From positions 4,665,501-4,729,500 of the forward strand of contig NZ_CP041387.1 in assembly GCF_007005445.1 (NCBI RefSeq): DNA of 64,000 bases, in the 5' to 3' direction. Numbering within the stretch: the first letter of the stretch is position 1; the number at the start of each line of letters is the position of its first letter. This document shows positions 47,247 through 55,506 of this stretch, piece after piece. Source of the DNA: Rhodopseudomonas palustris (GTDB lineage: Bacteria > Pseudomonadota > Alphaproteobacteria > Rhizobiales > Xanthobacteraceae). The notes below the pieces were generated by a model, which was given only the letters and a program-made list of their open reading frames with translations, had not been told where the DNA came from and did no database searches. Both the position numbers and the translations under genes were made by a program.

Positions 47247-47468
47247 GTGCCTTATGGATCCACCGACGATCTTCCGCCGGGGTTGCAGGTGCGGCTGCCG
47301 CTGCATGCGCAGGAGATCTACATCGCGGCCTTCAACAACGCCTTCGCCGAATACCAGGACCGCGGGCCGGACGAGCAGGAAGCCACCGCACATCGCGTCG
47401 CCTGGGCCGCGGTGAAGAAGCAATACCGCAAGCAGGGCGAAAACTGGGTGGCACGCGAGCGGAGCTGA
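47247..47468 (+). CDS. ChaB family protein
   Basis: A 73-residue protein with the ChaB fold: DLPPGLQVRLPLHAQEIYIAAFNNAFAEY near the start and EATAHRVAWAAVKKQYRK near the end. ChaB proteins were first linked to calcium/proton transport through ChaA, but no chaA is next to it. The start is GTG (VPYGSTDD), behind an excellent GAGGGAGG ribosome-binding site; there is no ATG with this support. Confidence 0.87.
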   Translation: MPYGSTDDLPPGLQVRLPLHAQEIYIAAFNNAFAEYQDRGPDEQEATAHRVAWAAVKKQYRKQGENWVARERS

Positions 47469-47544
47469 CCCCGCTCCGCTTTGATCGATCCCCGCAAGCG
47501 CAATATAACCGAACGCATCCGATCTCCGACCCGGGAGGCCCGTG

Positions 47545-48528
47545 ATGGATGCGATGGTGCTGACGGCGCCGGGCACGCCGCTGCAATGGCAGCAGCGCGA
47601 CACCCCGCACCCGGGCGACGGCGAAGTGCTGGTGACGGTGAGCGCCTGCGGCGTTTGCCGCACCGATCTGCACGTCGTCGACGGCGAACTGCCCAACATC
47701 CGCTATCCGATCATCCCGGGCCACGAGATCGTCGGCCGCGTCGCAGCGGTCGGCGCCGGCGTCACGACCCACCGGATCGGCGACCGCGTCGGCATTCCCT
47801 GGCTCGGTCACACCTGCGGGGTGTGCCGCTACTGCCTCAGCGGCATGGAAAACCTGTGCGACGCGCCGCTGTTCACCGGCTACACTCGCGACGGCGGCTT
47901 CGCGAGCCACGCCATCGCCGACGCGCGCTACGCATTTCCGCTCGGCGAACAGGGCGACGACGTCGCGATCGCGCCGCTGTTGTGCGCCGGGCTGATCGGC
48001 TGGCGCTCGCTGGTGATCGCCGGACCGGCGGAGCGGCTTGGCATCTACGGCTTCGGCGCCGCCGGGCACATCGTGGCACAGGTGGCGCGCTGGCAGGGTC
48101 GGCAGGTTTACGCCTTCACCCGCGGCGGCGATGTCGCCGCGCAGGATTTCGCCCGCAGCTTAGGGGCGGCATGGGCCGGCGCCTCGGAGGAATTACCACC
48201 GCAGCCGCTCGACGCCGCCCTCATCTACGCCCCGGTCGGCAGCTTGGTGCCGGCCGCATTGAAAGCGGTGCGCAAAGGCGGCCGCGTGGTCTGCGCCGGC
48301 ATCCATATGAGCGACATCCCGAGCTTTCCGTACGATCTGCTGTGGGAGGAGCGCCAGCTCGTCTCGGTCGCCAATCTGACCCGGCAGGACGGTGTCGATT
48401 TTCTTGCCGTCGCAGCACGCGCCGGCATCAGGACCGAGACTCACGCCTTTCCGCTGCGTGAGGCCAACGCGGTTCTGACCAAGCTCCGCGCCGGCGAACT
48501 GCTCGGTGTGGCGGTGCTGGTGCCGTAG
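47545..48528 (+). CDS. Zinc-dependent alcohol dehydrogenase
   Basis: A 327-residue medium-chain zinc alcohol dehydrogenase. The catalytic zinc ligands are Cys in CGVCRTDLH and His in IIPGHEIVG; the structural zinc set is CGVCRYCLSGMENLC. The nucleotide motif is LGIYGFGAAGHIVAQ near residue 172. It oxidises alcohols or reduces aldehydes with NAD(P). The ATG at 47545 follows GGGAGG, and the GTG one codon earlier is not needed. It lies 76 bp after chaB. Confidence 0.93.
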   Translation: MDAMVLTAPGTPLQWQQRDTPHPGDGEVLVTVSACGVCRTDLHVVDGELPNIRYPIIPGHEIVGRVAAVGAGVTTHRIGDRVGIPWLGHTCGVCRYCLSGMENLCDAPLFTGYTRDGGFASHAIADARYAFPLGEQGDDVAIAPLLCAGLIGWRSLVIAGPAERLGIYGFGAAGHIVAQVARWQGRQVYAFTRGGDVAAQDFARSLGAAWAGASEELPPQPLDAALIYAPVGSLVPAALKAVRKGGRVVCAGIHMSDIPSFPYDLLWEERQLVSVANLTRQDGVDFLAVAARAGIRTETHAFPLREANAVLTKLRAGELLGVAVLVP

Positions 48529-48542
48529 CGACGCCTCGCCCC

Positions 48543-48624
48543 TCATTGCGAGCGCAGCGAAGCAATCCAGCAGCCGCGCACGCCGAGCCGGATTGCTTCG
48601 TCGGCTTCGCCTCCTCGCAATGAC
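48543..48624. repeat. Intergenic palindromic repeat (TCATTGCGAG type)
   Basis: TCATTGCGAGCGCAGCGAAGCAATCC at the left pairs with GGATTGCTTCGTCGGCTTCGCCTCCTCGCAATGA at the right, with some bulges, to make a long hairpin. It lies between the alcohol dehydrogenase and trxC genes, just upstream of the trxC start. Confidence 0.7.
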
Positions 48625-48664
48625 GCAGACGACCACTACATCTGTCGGCGAGGAGGCTCCGATC

Positions 48665-49102
48665 ATGTCCGATCATCTGGTGGTGTGTACGCATTGCGGC
48701 GGCGTCAACCGGCTGCCGGAGCAGCGCCCGGCGCTCGACGGCAAATGCGGCAAATGCGGCGCCAAACTGTTCGAAGGCCACCCGGCCGACGTCAGCGGCG
48801 AACTGTTCGACAAGCAGGTATCGCGCAGCAGCGTGCCGGTGCTGGTCGATGTCTGGGCGCCGTGGTGCGGCCCGTGCCGGGCGATGGCGCCGGCCTACGA
48901 GCAGGCGGCGCGCGAGCTGGAGCCGAACGTTCGCCTGATCAAGCTGAACTCCGACAACGAGCAGCAGATCGCCGCCCGGCTCGGCATCCAGGGCATCCCG
49001 ACCATGATCCTGTTCGAGAACGGCCGCGAGCGTGCCCGCACCTCGGGTGCGATGCCGGCACAGCAGATCGTGCGCTGGGTGCGGCAGCATCTGCCGGCGT
49101 GA
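48665..49102 (+). CDS. trxC: Thioredoxin 2
   Basis: A 145-residue thioredoxin of the TrxC type. The N-terminal 35 residues carry two CxxC pairs (CTHCGGVNRLP and CGKCGAKLF) that bind zinc; the thioredoxin domain follows with the active site WAPWCGPCRAM and the cis-Pro segment GIPTMILF. TrxC serves in oxidative stress defence. Start MSDHLVVCTHCG is natural and the length matches E. coli TrxC closely. Confidence 0.96.
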   Translation: MSDHLVVCTHCGGVNRLPEQRPALDGKCGKCGAKLFEGHPADVSGELFDKQVSRSSVPVLVDVWAPWCGPCRAMAPAYEQAARELEPNVRLIKLNSDNEQQIAARLGIQGIPTMILFENGRERARTSGAMPAQQIVRWVRQHLPA

Positions 49103-49588
49103 TCAGACCGCCGGCAGCGGCAGCGGGCCGCTGAGCTTGTAGCTGCGCATCGCAAACGAGGTGCGGATGTCACGCACCGTCGGCAGCGCCAGGAGGCCGC
49201 GCAGCACGGTGGCCTCGTAGCTGGCGATATCCGGCACCACCACTTCGAGCAGGAAGTCGCTGTCGCCGGACACCAGATGGCAGGCGATCACCTCCGGCAT
49301 GGTCTGCACCGCCGCAATAAAGCTCTCGGCATTGTCGCGGGAATGCCGCTCGACCCGAATGAAGGCGAACGCCGTGACCGCCAGCCCGACCGCGGCACGG
49401 TCGACCAGCGCGCGGTAGCTCGCCAGCACGCCGGCCTGCTCCAGCAGCTTGACCCGCCGCGAACACGGCGACGGCGACAGCCCGACCCTCTCGGCCAGCA
49501 CGATGTTGGGAATCCGGGCGTCGGCCTGCAGCTCGGCGAGGATCTTGAGGTCGATCGCGTCCAAGGCAATCTTGGCAGAATTCTGCAT
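49103..49588 (-). CDS. Lrp/AsnC family transcriptional regulator
   Basis: A 161-residue regulator with the AsnC helix-turn-helix at residues 10-60 (LDAIDLKILAELQADARIPNIVLAERVGLSPSPC) and a C-terminal RAM ligand-binding domain (DFLLEVVVPDIASYE). It is divergent from a methionine gamma-lyase gene with a 108-bp gap, the arrangement of the MdeR-MdeA pair, and so probably controls that enzyme in response to an amino acid. The start MQNSAKIALDAID is the normal one. A longer frame on this strand that runs on through the lyase gene is a shadow. Confidence 0.92.
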   Translation of the reverse strand: MQNSAKIALDAIDLKILAELQADARIPNIVLAERVGLSPSPCSRRVKLLEQAGVLASYRALVDRAAVGLAVTAFAFIRVERHSRDNAESFIAAVQTMPEVIACHLVSGDSDFLLEVVVPDIASYEATVLRGLLALPTVRDIRTSFAMRSYKLSGPLPLPAV

Positions 49589-49613
49589 ATGTTGCGCAGC
49601 AAAGTGATGAAGA

Positions 49614-49650
49614 TTGCCAATTGCTACGCCTGAAGTGGCATGATTGGCAA
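49614..49650. promoter_or_regulatory. Inverted repeat, possible AsnC/Lrp operator
   Basis: TTGCCAAT (49614-49621) and ATTGGCAA (49643-49650) form a perfect 8-bp inverted repeat with 21 bp between them. They lie in the 108-bp divergent gap between the AsnC-type regulator and the methionine gamma-lyase gene. Use as a regulator site is inferred from position. Confidence 0.42.
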
Positions 49651-49696
49651 GTTCGACGGCGGGTTTCGGGCCATACTGCGCGCAAAGGAGCCCGCC

Positions 49697-50881
49697 ATGA
49701 CCGAACCCACGCGCCCGCCCGGCTTTGCCACCACCGCGATCCACCACGGCTACGACCCGCTCGCGCATCACGGCGCACTGAACCCGCCGTTGTTCCTCAC
49801 CTCGACCTACGCCTTCGCCAGCGCTGCCGAGGGTGCCGCACGGTTCGCCGGCGAGGCCGAAGGTTTTGTGTATTCGCGGGTCGGCAATCCGACCGTGGCG
49901 GTGCTGGAAAGCCGGCTGGCGGCGCTGGAGGGCGGCGAGGCCGCGCTCGCCACGTCGTCTGGCGTCGGCGCCCTGACGGCGCTGATCTGGACGCTGCTGC
50001 AGGCCGGCGACCATATCGTCGCCGACCAGATGCTGTATGGCTGCACCTTCGGGCTGTTCGAGCATCACCTGCCGCGGTTCGGCATTCAGGTGACGTTCGC
50101 GGACCTGACCGAGCCCGCCAACCTGCAGGCCGCGCTCGCGCCCAACACCCGGCTGGTGTTCACCGAGACTCCGACCAATCCGAACATGCGGCTGGTCGAC
50201 ATCGCCGCCTGCGCGGAGATCTGCCGGCGCGCCGGAATCCGCCTGGTCGTCGACAACACCTATTGCACGCCGTATCTGCAACGCCCGCTCGACCTCGGCG
50301 CCGATCTGGTCACCCATTCGGCGACCAAATATCTCGGTGGCCACGGCGATCTGCTGGCCGGCGCGGTGGTGGGGCAGAAGGAGATCATCGATCAGCTCCG
50401 CTTTGTCGGCATCAAGGAGCTGAACGGCGCCTGCATCTCGGCGTTCGACGCCTTCCTGATCCTGCGCGGCTTGAAGACTCTGAACCTCCGCATGGACCGC
50501 CACAGCGCCACCGCCGCAAAGCTCGCGCACGACCTCGAGGCGCATCCCGCCGTCACCGCGGTGTACTACCCCGGCCTCGACAGTCATCCGCAGCGCAAGC
50601 TCGCGCAGCAGCAGATGCGCCAGCCCGGCGGCATGATCGCGCTGGAACTCACAGGTGGATTAGCAGCCGGCCGCAGCTTCATGGACAAGGTGAAGCTCGC
50701 GACCCGCGCGGTGAGTCTCGGCGACGCCGAGACGCTGATTCAGCATCCCGCCAGCATGACGCATGCGACCTACGATCCAGCCGAACGCGCCCGGCACGGA
50801 TTCACCGACGGGCTGATCCGAATCTCGGTGGGGCTGGAGGACTACGAGGATCTGCGGGAGGATTTGCTGGGGGCTTTGTGA
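49697..50881 (+). CDS. L-methionine gamma-lyase
   Basis: A 394-residue PLP enzyme of the Cys/Met metabolism family. It splits methionine to methanethiol, ammonia and 2-oxobutanoate. Lys211 in [12 protein letters not shown] is the PLP Lys, and [12 protein letters not shown] gives Cys116. Tyr114-x-Cys116 is the mark that separates methionine gamma-lyases from cystathionine beta/gamma-lyases and matches the Pseudomonas enzyme in number and position. The ATG follows CAAAGGAG, a strong ribosome-binding site. The divergent AsnC-type gene likely regulates it. Confidence 0.88.
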   Translation: MTEPTRPPGFATTAIHHGYDPLAHHGALNPPLFLTSTYAFASAAEGAARFAGEAEGFVYSRVGNPTVAVLESRLAALEGGEAALATSSGVGALTALIWTLLQAGDHIVADQMLYGCTFGLFEHHLPRFGIQVTFADLTEPANLQAALAPNTRLVFTETPTNPNMRLVDIAACAEICRRAGIRLVVDNTYCTPYLQRPLDLGADLVTHSATKYLGGHGDLLAGAVVGQKEIIDQLRFVGIKELNGACISAFDAFLILRGLKTLNLRMDRHSATAAKLAHDLEAHPAVTAVYYPGLDSHPQRKLAQQQMRQPGGMIALELTGGLAAGRSFMDKVKLATRAVSLGDAETLIQHPASMTHATYDPAERARHGFTDGLIRISVGLEDYEDLREDLLGAL

Positions 50882-51104
50882 AGTACGCGACCCAGGGCGA
50901 TCCGGCCAAGCACACTCGAACGTGGCGAAATCGGAGGCGGCATTCTGATTTCGTCAGGACGCGGCCCCATCCGGTTTCGGTTCAGGTTCACGCAAATTAT
51001 ACCACGATCCAGCGCGCTCCGATCCCGTGGAAACTTGCCGCTCTGCTACCCAACCGCTTCATGTTACCATTTTACGTGGTGTGGATTGGTGTTTGGTGGG
51101 GAAG

Positions 51105-53639
51105 ATGGCCGTTCGTGGAGCGTCATTGCGGCAGCCATACCCACGAGAACCGCGGGGGTGGCATCAGGAGTGGTCGCTGCGCCGGGCGATGCGGATGGCT
51201 CGCGTCGCGTATTGGGAGTCGCACAGCGCCGCCGAGACCGACTTCTGGATGTCGCCCGAATTCGCCTCCCTCTACGACTTCCAAACGCCCGATGGGTCCG
51301 TTCCGATTGCGGCGATGCGTGAACGTGACCTGACCGAAAGCCGCGATGTTCTGCAGGCCCATTACGCCGCATGCTGGGCAGAGGGGCGGCCCTTTGCGGT
51401 GGAGACGAAACTTCCGAAGCCTGATGGCAGTCCGCTTGATTGCGTGGTGCACGGCGAACCGGAATTCGATTCGAACGGGCAGGTCCAGCGGGTGTTCGGC
51501 GTGGTCCGGGACGTCACGCCGGAAACGTCTGCTCTCCGGCAACTCGCCGAGAGCGAACAGCGTCTGGCGGATTTCGTCAGCACCGCTTCGGACTGGTGTT
51601 GGGAAAGCGGGCCCGACCACCGGCTGCTTCCTTATCCGAAATCAGTCGATGGCAATGCAGCCCTGCAATCCGTCGCGTCCGGCGGAAGGGCGCGATGGGA
51701 GCTGTCTTACGCACCCGAAGAAGAAGACTCCATGGCCTCGCACAGGGCGGACATGGAAGCTCATCGCCCTTTCCGTGACTTTGTCTACACATCGATTGGA
51801 AACGATGGATCGCGTGTCAGTATCTGCACCAGCGGCAAGCCGATCTTTGCCGATGACGGGAGATTCCTCGGCTATCGCGGCACCGCGAGCGATATCACCC
51901 AGCTCGAGGCTGCTCGAACCTTGCTCGACCAGCGTACGGGGGCTCTGGAAGAGGCTCATCGGCTCGGCAAGATTGGGACCTGGTATCATCGGCTGGACAC
52001 CGGCCGAACCGTCTGGTCGCCCGAGCTCTATCAACTGCTCGGCTTGGAGCCTGATGCGTTCGAGCCGACCTACGACGGCACGAAGGCTTACTTTCTGGAC
52101 GACGATGCCGAACGGTTACTGAAGATCCAGAAGCGGGTTCTGCGCAGCAGCAAGACCGAAGCCACGGACATCCGTGTCCTGCACACCGACGGCGCGCCGC
52201 GCGATCTGGCGATCATCTGCAAGGCCGAGACCTCCAACGGCAAGATCACCGGCCTGATCGGCACCGCTCAAGACGTCACAGAGCGCAAGGAGGCCGAGCG
52301 GCGGCTGGAGCAGCTCGCTTATACCGATCCTCTGACCGGACTCGCCAATCGGGCGCTGTTCAAGCGCCAACTCGTGGATCTGTTCGAGAAGCCCATTTCG
52401 GAAAGCGAACAGAACGCGCTGCTGCTGATAGACCTCGACCGATTCAAGGAGGTCAACGATTCCCTCGGCCATTCCACCGGCGACGCCTTGCTGATTCATG
52501 TGGCGGGCGTGTTGCGGCAGGAGCTGGATCCGCAAGCCTTCATCGCCCGGATCGGCGGCGACGAATTCGCGGTACTGACCAACAGTCCAACGACGTCTGC
52601 CGAAGCAACGACCGCCCTTGCCGATCGGTTGATCGCGAAACTGTCGATCCCGGTCGAGCTTGCCGAAGGCGAAGCCTGCATCGGCGCCACCATCGGCATC
52701 GCCATCTTGCCGGAGCACGGCGCAACCGCCGAGAAGGCCTCGCGCAACGCGGACCTTGCGCTCTACATGGCCAAAGAAGCCGGACGCGGCCGGGCGCTGC
52801 TGTTCGAACCGATCTACGCCGAGGCGGTCGACCAGCGGCTCGACCTCGGCCGGCGCCTGCGCCACGCCGTCGACAGCGGCGGCCTCGAAACGCATTACCA
52901 GCCCCAGATCGATCTGAAGACCGGCCGGGTCATCGGTTTCGAAGCGCTGCTGCGGTGGAGCCATCCCGAGCGCGGACCGATTTCACCGGCGGAGTTCATT
53001 CCGATCGCCGAAACCACCGGTCTGATCGTCGATCTCGGCCATTGGGTGCTGCGCGATGCCTGCAAGCAGATGCGCGGCTGGCTCGACGCCGGACTGCCGG
53101 CCAGGACCATTTCGGTGAACGTGTCGCCGGCGCAGATCTGGAACGGCGATTTCGAGAAGGTGGTGGCCACGGTGCTGGGCGACACCGGCCTGCCGCCCGA
53201 GCTGCTGTGCCTGGAGCTGACCGAAAACCTGTTCGTCGATCATACCAAGCAGAAAGTCAGCACCACGCTCGCGGCGCTGTCGAAGCTCGGCATCCAGCTC
53301 GCGCTCGATGATTTCGGCTCCGGCTATTCGTCGCTCGGCTATCTGACGCGCCTGCCGTTCAATCGCCTGAAGATCGACCGCACCTTCGTCGACGGCATCG
53401 CGACCGTGCCCGAAAAGCGCAAACTGCTCGGCGGCATCATCGCGCTGGCGCACGGCCTCGGCATGAGCGTGGTGGCTGAAGGCGCCGAACTCGCCGCCGA
53501 AGTCGACCTGCTCACCGCGTTCGACTGCGATTTCGTGCAGGGCTACGTGTTTTCACGGCCGGTCGCGGCGGGTGAGGCGGTGGTGGTGGCGGAGGGGATC
53601 GAGCGGGAGGCTGAGCTGATGATGGCGAGGCGCGCTTAG
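51105..53639 (+). CDS. PAS-GGDEF-EAL bifunctional c-di-GMP protein
   Basis: An 844-residue protein with no membrane segment. In order: two or three PAS/PAC units (near residues 30-145, 150-285 and 290-395), a GGDEF domain (about 400-570) and an EAL domain (about 590-835). GGDEF is intact at 484-488, and EAL at 613-615 (EALLRW) with LDDFGSGYSSLGYL, so both cyclase and phosphodiesterase activity are possible. The start at 51105 lies behind GGTGGGGAAG; a GTG at 51027 is an alternative. Confidence 0.9.
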   Translation: MAVRGASLRQPYPREPRGWHQEWSLRRAMRMARVAYWESHSAAETDFWMSPEFASLYDFQTPDGSVPIAAMRERDLTESRDVLQAHYAACWAEGRPFAVETKLPKPDGSPLDCVVHGEPEFDSNGQVQRVFGVVRDVTPETSALRQLAESEQRLADFVSTASDWCWESGPDHRLLPYPKSVDGNAALQSVASGGRARWELSYAPEEEDSMASHRADMEAHRPFRDFVYTSIGNDGSRVSICTSGKPIFADDGRFLGYRGTASDITQLEAARTLLDQRTGALEEAHRLGKIGTWYHRLDTGRTVWSPELYQLLGLEPDAFEPTYDGTKAYFLDDDAERLLKIQKRVLRSSKTEATDIRVLHTDGAPRDLAIICKAETSNGKITGLIGTAQDVTERKEAERRLEQLAYTDPLTGLANRALFKRQLVDLFEKPISESEQNALLLIDLDRFKEVNDSLGHSTGDALLIHVAGVLRQELDPQAFIARIGGDEFAVLTNSPTTSAEATTALADRLIAKLSIPVELAEGEACIGATIGIAILPEHGATAEKASRNADLALYMAKEAGRGRALLFEPIYAEAVDQRLDLGRRLRHAVDSGGLETHYQPQIDLKTGRVIGFEALLRWSHPERGPISPAEFIPIAETTGLIVDLGHWVLRDACKQMRGWLDAGLPARTISVNVSPAQIWNGDFEKVVATVLGDTGLPPELLCLELTENLFVDHTKQKVSTTLAALSKLGIQLALDDFGSGYSSLGYLTRLPFNRLKIDRTFVDGIATVPEKRKLLGGIIALAHGLGMSVVAEGAELAAEVDLLTAFDCDFVQGYVFSRPVAAGEAVVVAEGIEREAELMMARRA

Positions 53640-53843
53640 TTCGCGGCTATATATGCGTCGAACATCGAGAACGAATTGCCGCACCGCTCGTCAGACGCGC
53701 GGTGGCAACGAGATTCTCATACGCCCCCGTACGAGTATAACCCTGCTGATTCAAAGCATGGCTCCTGGGGAGATTGAACGAAATATAGTAGACACGGCGT
53801 TTCGACGAATGCAGCCCGCTCAGAACATTTTTGAGAGCTCCGA

Positions 53844-54794
53844 ATGATGACGAAGCGCAGCATTGTGGATGAAATACTGGATTTGAAAAAGCGGCAAGGG
53901 AAGTCGAAGCTTGGCGCAGACTTGGGGTGGAAGGTCGACAACCTCATTAAAAGCTGGACATGTGGAGCCCAAACCCAAGAGCTGGCTGATTTCATCCCGA
54001 TCAGACTAGCTACTATTCTGGAAGTTTACATTCGCGAGACTGTTCGAGATCTAATCGACTCCGATCCAAAATATCTGGATCGGGCGGAGTCTCTTACGCG
54101 AGGCACAAAACTAGACTTCGTGATGTTCAAGAGCTTGCAGGGCCGCCGCGTATCCGTGGGCGATATCGTTTCCCATTCCATCCCGATCTCAAGCTTGGAT
54201 CACATCCTTTCCATTTGTGATTCGCTATGCCCGAAATTCAGGGAGAAATTGCCTCATTCGCGTGAACTTTGGATCGAGGATCACGAACTATCCTGCCTCC
54301 CGCCGCCAATACTTGGCAATGCCGAGCTTGTACTCAAGGCCATCAAACGCATCTTCGAAGTGCGCCACATTTTAGTTCACGAGATGGCCCAAGAGCGCCC
54401 TTATTCGATTGAAGAAATTCCCGAGTTTCTCACAGCGACTAAGGATTTCATCTCCGCAACTGATTGGATATTTGTCGGCGAAACCACAGGTCCCGTTCCA
54501 CGAAGTCAGATGACGATGAATATCACCGCCGGCGAAAGGCTTGAACTAGCGATGCGAGAACTGGAGGAGCTGCTAGCGTCAATACGCCCGATGGAACAGA
54601 GCGACGCTTCTAAGTTTGACGCGGCTCAGAAAGCTTGGGAGGTTTTTGCTGACGCCGACGCGAGCTTTCATGCCGCTGAAGTAGAAGGCGGCTCGATGTA
54701 TCCTATGGTTTGGGCAATGCAGAAAGAAGAGAGAGTTCGAGAACGAACCGCTGCCCTACGTAGGTGGCTGGACAATGAGAGATCCAGCCTATGA
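53844..54794 (+). CDS. HEPN-like protein with C-terminal LprI/DUF1311-like domain
   Basis: A 316-residue soluble protein with no signal peptide. I do not know a named family for the whole. Residues 50-210 are helical and end in EVRHILVHEM, which matches the HEPN motif Arg-x4-His (R174, H179), often seen in RNase toxins and defence proteins. Residues 235-316 resemble the lysozyme-inhibitor LprI/DUF1311 domain (AQKAWEVFADADASFHAAE, then EGGSMYPMVWAM, then RERTAALRRWL), but the domain's Cys residues are missing. Base and codon use is AT-richer than every neighbour. The gene ends 49 bp from the 3' end of a tRNA-Glu gene, a common integration point. Confidence 0.7.
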   Translation: MMTKRSIVDEILDLKKRQGKSKLGADLGWKVDNLIKSWTCGAQTQELADFIPIRLATILEVYIRETVRDLIDSDPKYLDRAESLTRGTKLDFVMFKSLQGRRVSVGDIVSHSIPISSLDHILSICDSLCPKFREKLPHSRELWIEDHELSCLPPPILGNAELVLKAIKRIFEVRHILVHEMAQERPYSIEEIPEFLTATKDFISATDWIFVGETTGPVPRSQMTMNITAGERLELAMRELEELLASIRPMEQSDASKFDAAQKAWEVFADADASFHAAEVEGGSMYPMVWAMQKEERVRERTAALRRWLDNERSSL

Positions 54795-54843
54795 TTCAAT
54801 TCGCCCCTCGACGAACAAGTCGGCAAAAATACGTCAATCAAAA

Positions 54844-54918
54844 TGGCGCTCCCTAGGGGAATCGAACCCCTGTTTCAGCCTTGAGAGGGCCGCGTCCTAA
54901 CCGCTAGACGAAGGGAGC
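54844..54918 (-). tRNA. tRNA-Glu (anticodon CTC)
   Basis: On the minus strand the sequence begins GCTCCCTTCGTCTAGCGGTT and ends in an encoded CCA. The acceptor stem GCTCCCT/AGGGAGC is perfect, the anticodon loop CTCTCAA gives anticodon CTC for GAG codons, and the T loop is GTTCGATTC. Length is 75 nt. Its 3' end faces the lower-GC HEPN-like gene. Confidence 0.95.
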
Positions 54919-54983
54919 GTGAGGGCCGAACCAATAGCCGCGAAACCGCGCCGCCGCAAGATCGGGGGCGGGCAATTTCTGGC

Positions 54984-55065
54984 GTCATGCCCGGCCTTGT
55001 GCCGGGCATCCATGTCTGCGGCGGTGCGGGTGGGCGTGGATGGCCGGGTCAAGCCCGGCCATGAC
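54984..55065. repeat. Intergenic palindromic repeat (GTCATGCCCGGC type)
   Basis: GTCATGCCCGGCCTTGTGCC and CAAGCCCGGCCATGAC mark the ends; ATCCATG and TGGATGG lie inside. It is a relative of the repeat at 18954. It lies just upstream of the tRNA-Glu promoter side. Confidence 0.7.
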
Positions 55066-55132
55066 GGCTTTGATGGGGCAGCGGTCGGCTCACCAATCGA
55101 ACGGTGCCCGAACGACGCCCCCCCCCCGCCGC

Positions 55133-55468
55133 CTACGGCTCGCTCGCGAAGGTCAGGCGGCCGGTGGGTTTCAGGGTTTTGGCCTCGAAGGTGCGCAGTT
55201 CGGTGGCGCCGCCGATGTCGAGGGTGACGACCACATAGTCGCCGGCCGAGGCGGTGGAGACCACGCGGGCGCCCTTCGGCAGCCGCAGGGTGTGCTCGGT
55301 GGCGGCCGGCGCGCTTCCCTCGGCGCGGAAAAGCTTATAGCCGATGGCGATCAACACCGCGGCGACCGCCAGCGTGGTGGTCAGGCCCGCGATCAGCATC
55401 ATCCGCCGCACCCGCGCAAACAGCGCGGCCTGCTCGGGGGTGGGTTCGGGCGTGGCGGTGTCGGTCAT
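55133..55468 (-). CDS. Small membrane protein of unknown function (DUF6476-like)
   Basis: A 111-residue protein with a polar start (MTDTATPEPTPEQ), one membrane helix at residues 24-46 (MLIAGLTTTLAVAAVLIAIGYKLF) and a periplasmic beta-rich part (RLPKGARVVSTASAGDYVVVTLDIGG ... TGRLTF). Similar small genes commonly lie next to rluD in Rhizobiales. A run of 10 C residues lies 5 bp past its stop. Divergent from rluD with a 38-bp gap. Confidence 0.75.
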   Translation of the reverse strand: MTDTATPEPTPEQAALFARVRRMMLIAGLTTTLAVAAVLIAIGYKLFRAEGSAPAATEHTLRLPKGARVVSTASAGDYVVVTLDIGGATELRTFEAKTLKPTGRLTFASEP

Positions 55469-55506
55469 GCAGGGCTCTTGGCAAGGCGTTTTGGGAAGGC
55501 TCGAAA

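Noticed and set aside
49103..50587. A 494-residue minus-strand frame running from the AsnC gene across the lyase gene
   Set aside because: The first 161 residues from the true ATG form a full AsnC protein; the upstream part is the antisense of methionine gamma-lyase, full of Arg/Gly/Ala and without any domain.
53620..53720. Possible left attachment repeat for a tRNA-Glu island
   Set aside because: I looked for a copy of the tRNA 3' end (CTAGGGGAATCGAAC) at the left edge of the lower-GC stretch and found none.
55118..55127. Run of ten C residues near the DUF6476-like gene stop
   Set aside because: It lies outside coding sequence and could be a phase-variable tract only if inside a gene or promoter; it might also be a sequencing uncertainty.
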